From positions 64,925-128,924 of the forward strand of contig NZ_VKDE01000001.1 of assembly GCF_007097485.1 (NCBI RefSeq): a stretch of 64,000 nucleotides of DNA, written 5' to 3'. The notes beneath the pieces are model-generated. The model had not been told where the DNA came from, made no database searches, and worked only from the letters and a program-made list of their open reading frames with translations. The translations under genes and the position numbers were made by a program. Source of the DNA: Carboxylicivirga sp. M1479. Lineage in GTDB: Bacteria; Bacteroidota; Bacteroidia; Bacteroidales; Marinilabiliaceae. Positions 62,017 through 64,000 of the stretch are shown here, one piece after another; position 1 is the stretch's first letter, and every line of letters begins with the position of its first letter.

Positions 62017-62847
62017 ATGACTAAACTAACCTTTATCTCAATTGTGGCCTTGCTATGCTTTTTTCCGCAATCTTGGGCACAAGTTTTAAATTATTCTGGA
62101 CCTGCCAGCTCTTCATTGGCTAACTCTTTGGTATTTGACGAATCGCCCTGGGCTAGCATAAACAATGTCGCTAACCTAGCCGATCATAGTGAGGTTTCCA
62201 TAGGTATATCGTATGGTTTACGTTTTAATATGCAGGAGTTAAGCATAAGAACTGTCGGTGCTGTTGTGCCATCAAAGTTAGGTGTCTTTTCCGCAATGGT
62301 TTATCAAAGTGGCTACTCCAAAAGCAGTATGACGCGTTACGCAGCTGGTTATAGTCGTTTGTTTGGAGAAAGCGTGTCGGCTGGTTTTCAGTTTAATTTC
62401 TTAACGCACCAAATATTGGCTGCAGATCGTGCGGATGCTTTTTATTCTTCTTTGGGCATACTTTGGCAAACAGAAAATCATTTATCCATTGGTATTTATA
62501 TTCAAAATTCTGAGCAAAGCCATATTAATTATGCCGACATGGAAGTGGCTTTACCAAGCTTGTTTAATACGGCTATTAAATTTTCTCCAGATAAACATTT
62601 TATGATAATGTTGGAACTGGAAAAGGCAATTGATCGAGAGATGGTTTATAAAAGTGGCCTTCAGTTCAATTTTAAAGATAAGTTGTATGCGCGAGGAGGA
62701 ATTTTGGGTAAGCCAATTGAGTTAACATTTGGTGGAGGTTTTGTTGTAGGAGCCTTGTCCATTGACGTGGGGTTTTCTCATCATCAACAATTGGGGGTTT
62801 CATCGGGTGGTGGTATAAACTATGCCTTTACTAGTAAAAAGCATTAG
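62017..62847 (+). CDS. PorV/PorQ-like outer-membrane beta-barrel protein
   Basis: In this 276-residue protein the signal peptide ends near QSWAQ. The mature N-terminus has a plug-like segment (GPASSSLANSL, then ESPWASINNVANLADHSEV), followed by alternating strands through the C-terminal GGGINYAFTSKKH. The family includes PorV and PorQ of the type IX system, but this is a shorter, non-canonical member, so I do not assign either name. It precedes a helix-hairpin-helix protein gene by 1 bp, so they form an operon. Confidence 0.75.
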   Translation: MTKLTFISIVALLCFFPQSWAQVLNYSGPASSSLANSLVFDESPWASINNVANLADHSEVSIGISYGLRFNMQELSIRTVGAVVPSKLGVFSAMVYQSGYSKSSMTRYAAGYSRLFGESVSAGFQFNFLTHQILAADRADAFYSSLGILWQTENHLSIGIYIQNSEQSHINYADMEVALPSLFNTAIKFSPDKHFMIMLELEKAIDREMVYKSGLQFNFKDKLYARGGILGKPIELTFGGGFVVGALSIDVGFSHHQQLGVSSGGGINYAFTSKKH

Positions 62848-62848
62848 G

Positions 62849-64000
62849 ATGAAGCATTATATTCTCGTGATAATGTGTTTGCTTTTCGCACTATGCGGAA
62901 TGACACAAGAATTAGATGACCTGAACAAGCGTATAACAGATATGCTTGAAACAATGGCCGACGAACAAATTCGTTCAATGGATTATGACGAATTAATAAA
63001 TGATCTGATTGATTTGAATCAAAACCCGATTAACCTTAATACAGCTAGTAAAAATGACTTGGAACGCTTATTCTTCTTAACTGATTTTCAAATTGAGAAC
63101 ATTCTGTTTTATCGATACGAAAATGGAGATTTGTACTCGGTTTATGAGTTGCAGGCCGTTGAAAAATTAGATAGTGCTACAATCCAATACATGTTGCCCT
63201 TTGTTTGTGTTCGGCAACCAGAGGAAAAAAGAAAGATGCGAGTTTATGGGAATGTACTTGCTCGTGTGCAAAGTACTTTTCAAACACCAGAGGGTTACTT
63301 ATCTGATAATGATTCAACAGCGCCTAACTATTTGGGAAGTAAGGAAAAGTGGTTGACACGTGGGCGCGTGTACTTTGGCGATAAAGCTGAACTTGGCTTT
63401 ACCTTGGAGAAAGATCAGGGAGAGCAGGCCTTTCCAAAAACCTTTCCTGCAGCTGATTTTAACTCTGCCTTTGTTCGAATTAATCAACCAATAAAGTTAA
63501 TCGATAACTGGATAATTGGCGACTATCGCTTATCATTTGGTCAAGGCTTGGGCGTTTGGACTGACATGGCTTTTTCCAAGTCAACTGAGACTGTTCAGTT
63601 GCGACGCAGGGCTAAAGGCAGCAATGTTTATACATCGGTTAACGAATCGTCGTTTTTAAGAGGTAGCGCATTAAAATTGCAACATAACAAATGGTCGGCC
63701 ACGCCTTTTTATTCATACAAAAAGCGTGATGCATCTATGGTAAACGATACGATGAGTTCATTAGGAATATCCTCCTTGCAAGAAACGGGCTATCATCGTA
63801 CTGCTACTGAGTTACAAAATAAGCATACTGTATCAGAAGCTGTTTACGGCCTGCAGTCAGCTTATCAACATCATTATTTTCATATGGATGCGGGGTACGT
63901 TAATTGGCACCTGAACACGCACATTAACGAAAAAGAGCATCTAAAAGATAAATACAAACTTGCAGGATCTACACAAGAAACTTATTGGTTGTCGCACACC
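62849..64000 (+). CDS. Exported helix-hairpin-helix (ComEA-like) protein with C-terminal barrel-like region, partial
   Basis: The ATG at 62849 opens a frame with no stop to the window end (384 codons). A signal peptide (MKHYILVIMCLLFALCGMTQ) is followed by a helical segment. A helix-hairpin-helix motif lies near residues 62-105 (INLNTASKNDLERLFFL, then YENGDLYSVYELQAVEKL). A long beta-rich part with outer-membrane-barrel patterning follows (LTRGRVYFGDKAELGFTLEK, then YRLSFGQGLGVWTDMA). Proteins of this build occur in Bacteroidota, but their DNA-binding or other function is untested. Confidence 0.85.
   Translation, partial: MKHYILVIMCLLFALCGMTQELDDLNKRITDMLETMADEQIRSMDYDELINDLIDLNQNPINLNTASKNDLERLFFLTDFQIENILFYRYENGDLYSVYELQAVEKLDSATIQYMLPFVCVRQPEEKRKMRVYGNVLARVQSTFQTPEGYLSDNDSTAPNYLGSKEKWLTRGRVYFGDKAELGFTLEKDQGEQAFPKTFPAADFNSAFVRINQPIKLIDNWIIGDYRLSFGQGLGVWTDMAFSKSTETVQLRRRAKGSNVYTSVNESSFLRGSALKLQHNKWSATPFYSYKKRDASMVNDTMSSLGISSLQETGYHRTATELQNKHTVSEAVYGLQSAYQHHYFHMDAGYVNWHLNTHINEKEHLKDKYKLAGSTQETYWLSHT

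Overview
This is an AT-rich chromosomal window from a member of the Bacteroidota, probably class Bacteroidia. A Marinilabiliales-like marine or anaerobic lineage is my guess, not something I can prove. The evidence is two proteins with type IX secretion C-terminal sorting domains, an HU-CCDC81/SPOR protein, an HU-HIG-like protein, families largely confined to the phylum (DUF4954, DUF4271, DUF6048, DUF6452), and several TAnnTTTG-type -7 promoter boxes.

Layout. 1-770: two intact tRNA-Asn genes, a scrambled third copy, and a roughly 419-bp tandem duplication carrying a small GIY-YIG protein. 0.9-11 kb: a PfkB sugar kinase, kbl, then DUF4954-nagB-glmS (amino-sugar metabolism), two unknown envelope proteins and a GT-C-type membrane protein. 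11-20 kb: secreted or periplasmic peptidases (M28, M6 with a sorting domain, a pair of M16). 20-31 kb: envelope proteins of unknown function, glutaminase, LOG protein, hemD, rnpA-yidD, a PagL-like deacylase, an aldehyde dehydrogenase, recX, an LPP20-like protein and a rhodanese. 31-42 kb: a chemoreceptor, rfbB, galE, HU-type proteins, a dipeptidase and membrane proteins, with repeat-rich intergenic spaces. 42-44 kb: a BspA-type leucine-rich-repeat surface protein.

44.4-50.4 kb is the most unusual part. It is a peptide-export locus with a HlyD adaptor and a C39-peptidase ABC exporter. Two homologous small helix-turn-helix proteins flank the transporter genes; both carry a double-glycine-type processing motif at residues 89-90 followed by a short C-terminal tail. 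A separate 56-residue bacteriocin-like precursor has a core with glycine at every fourth residue. Its putative promoter overlaps the end of the second helix-turn-helix gene and is followed by a perfect 12-bp palindrome and two RNA hairpins. A membrane-anchored MutS-like ATPase follows. I propose that the helix-turn-helix proteins are regulators fused to exportable peptides, or long-leader peptide precursors.

50-64 kb: a candidate LAS-type metallopeptidase, an acyl-CoA synthetase, pgi, gpsA, lysS, a HAD phosphatase, a cation diffusion facilitator, and an outer-membrane beta-barrel gene followed by a helix-hairpin-helix protein that runs off the window. Between the acyl-CoA synthetase and pgi lies an array of six palindromes with 42-bp periodicity. 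Between pgi and gpsA a GxxExxY protein gene is embedded among three copies of an inverted-repeat element. I see no phage, transposase, CRISPR-Cas or rRNA genes.
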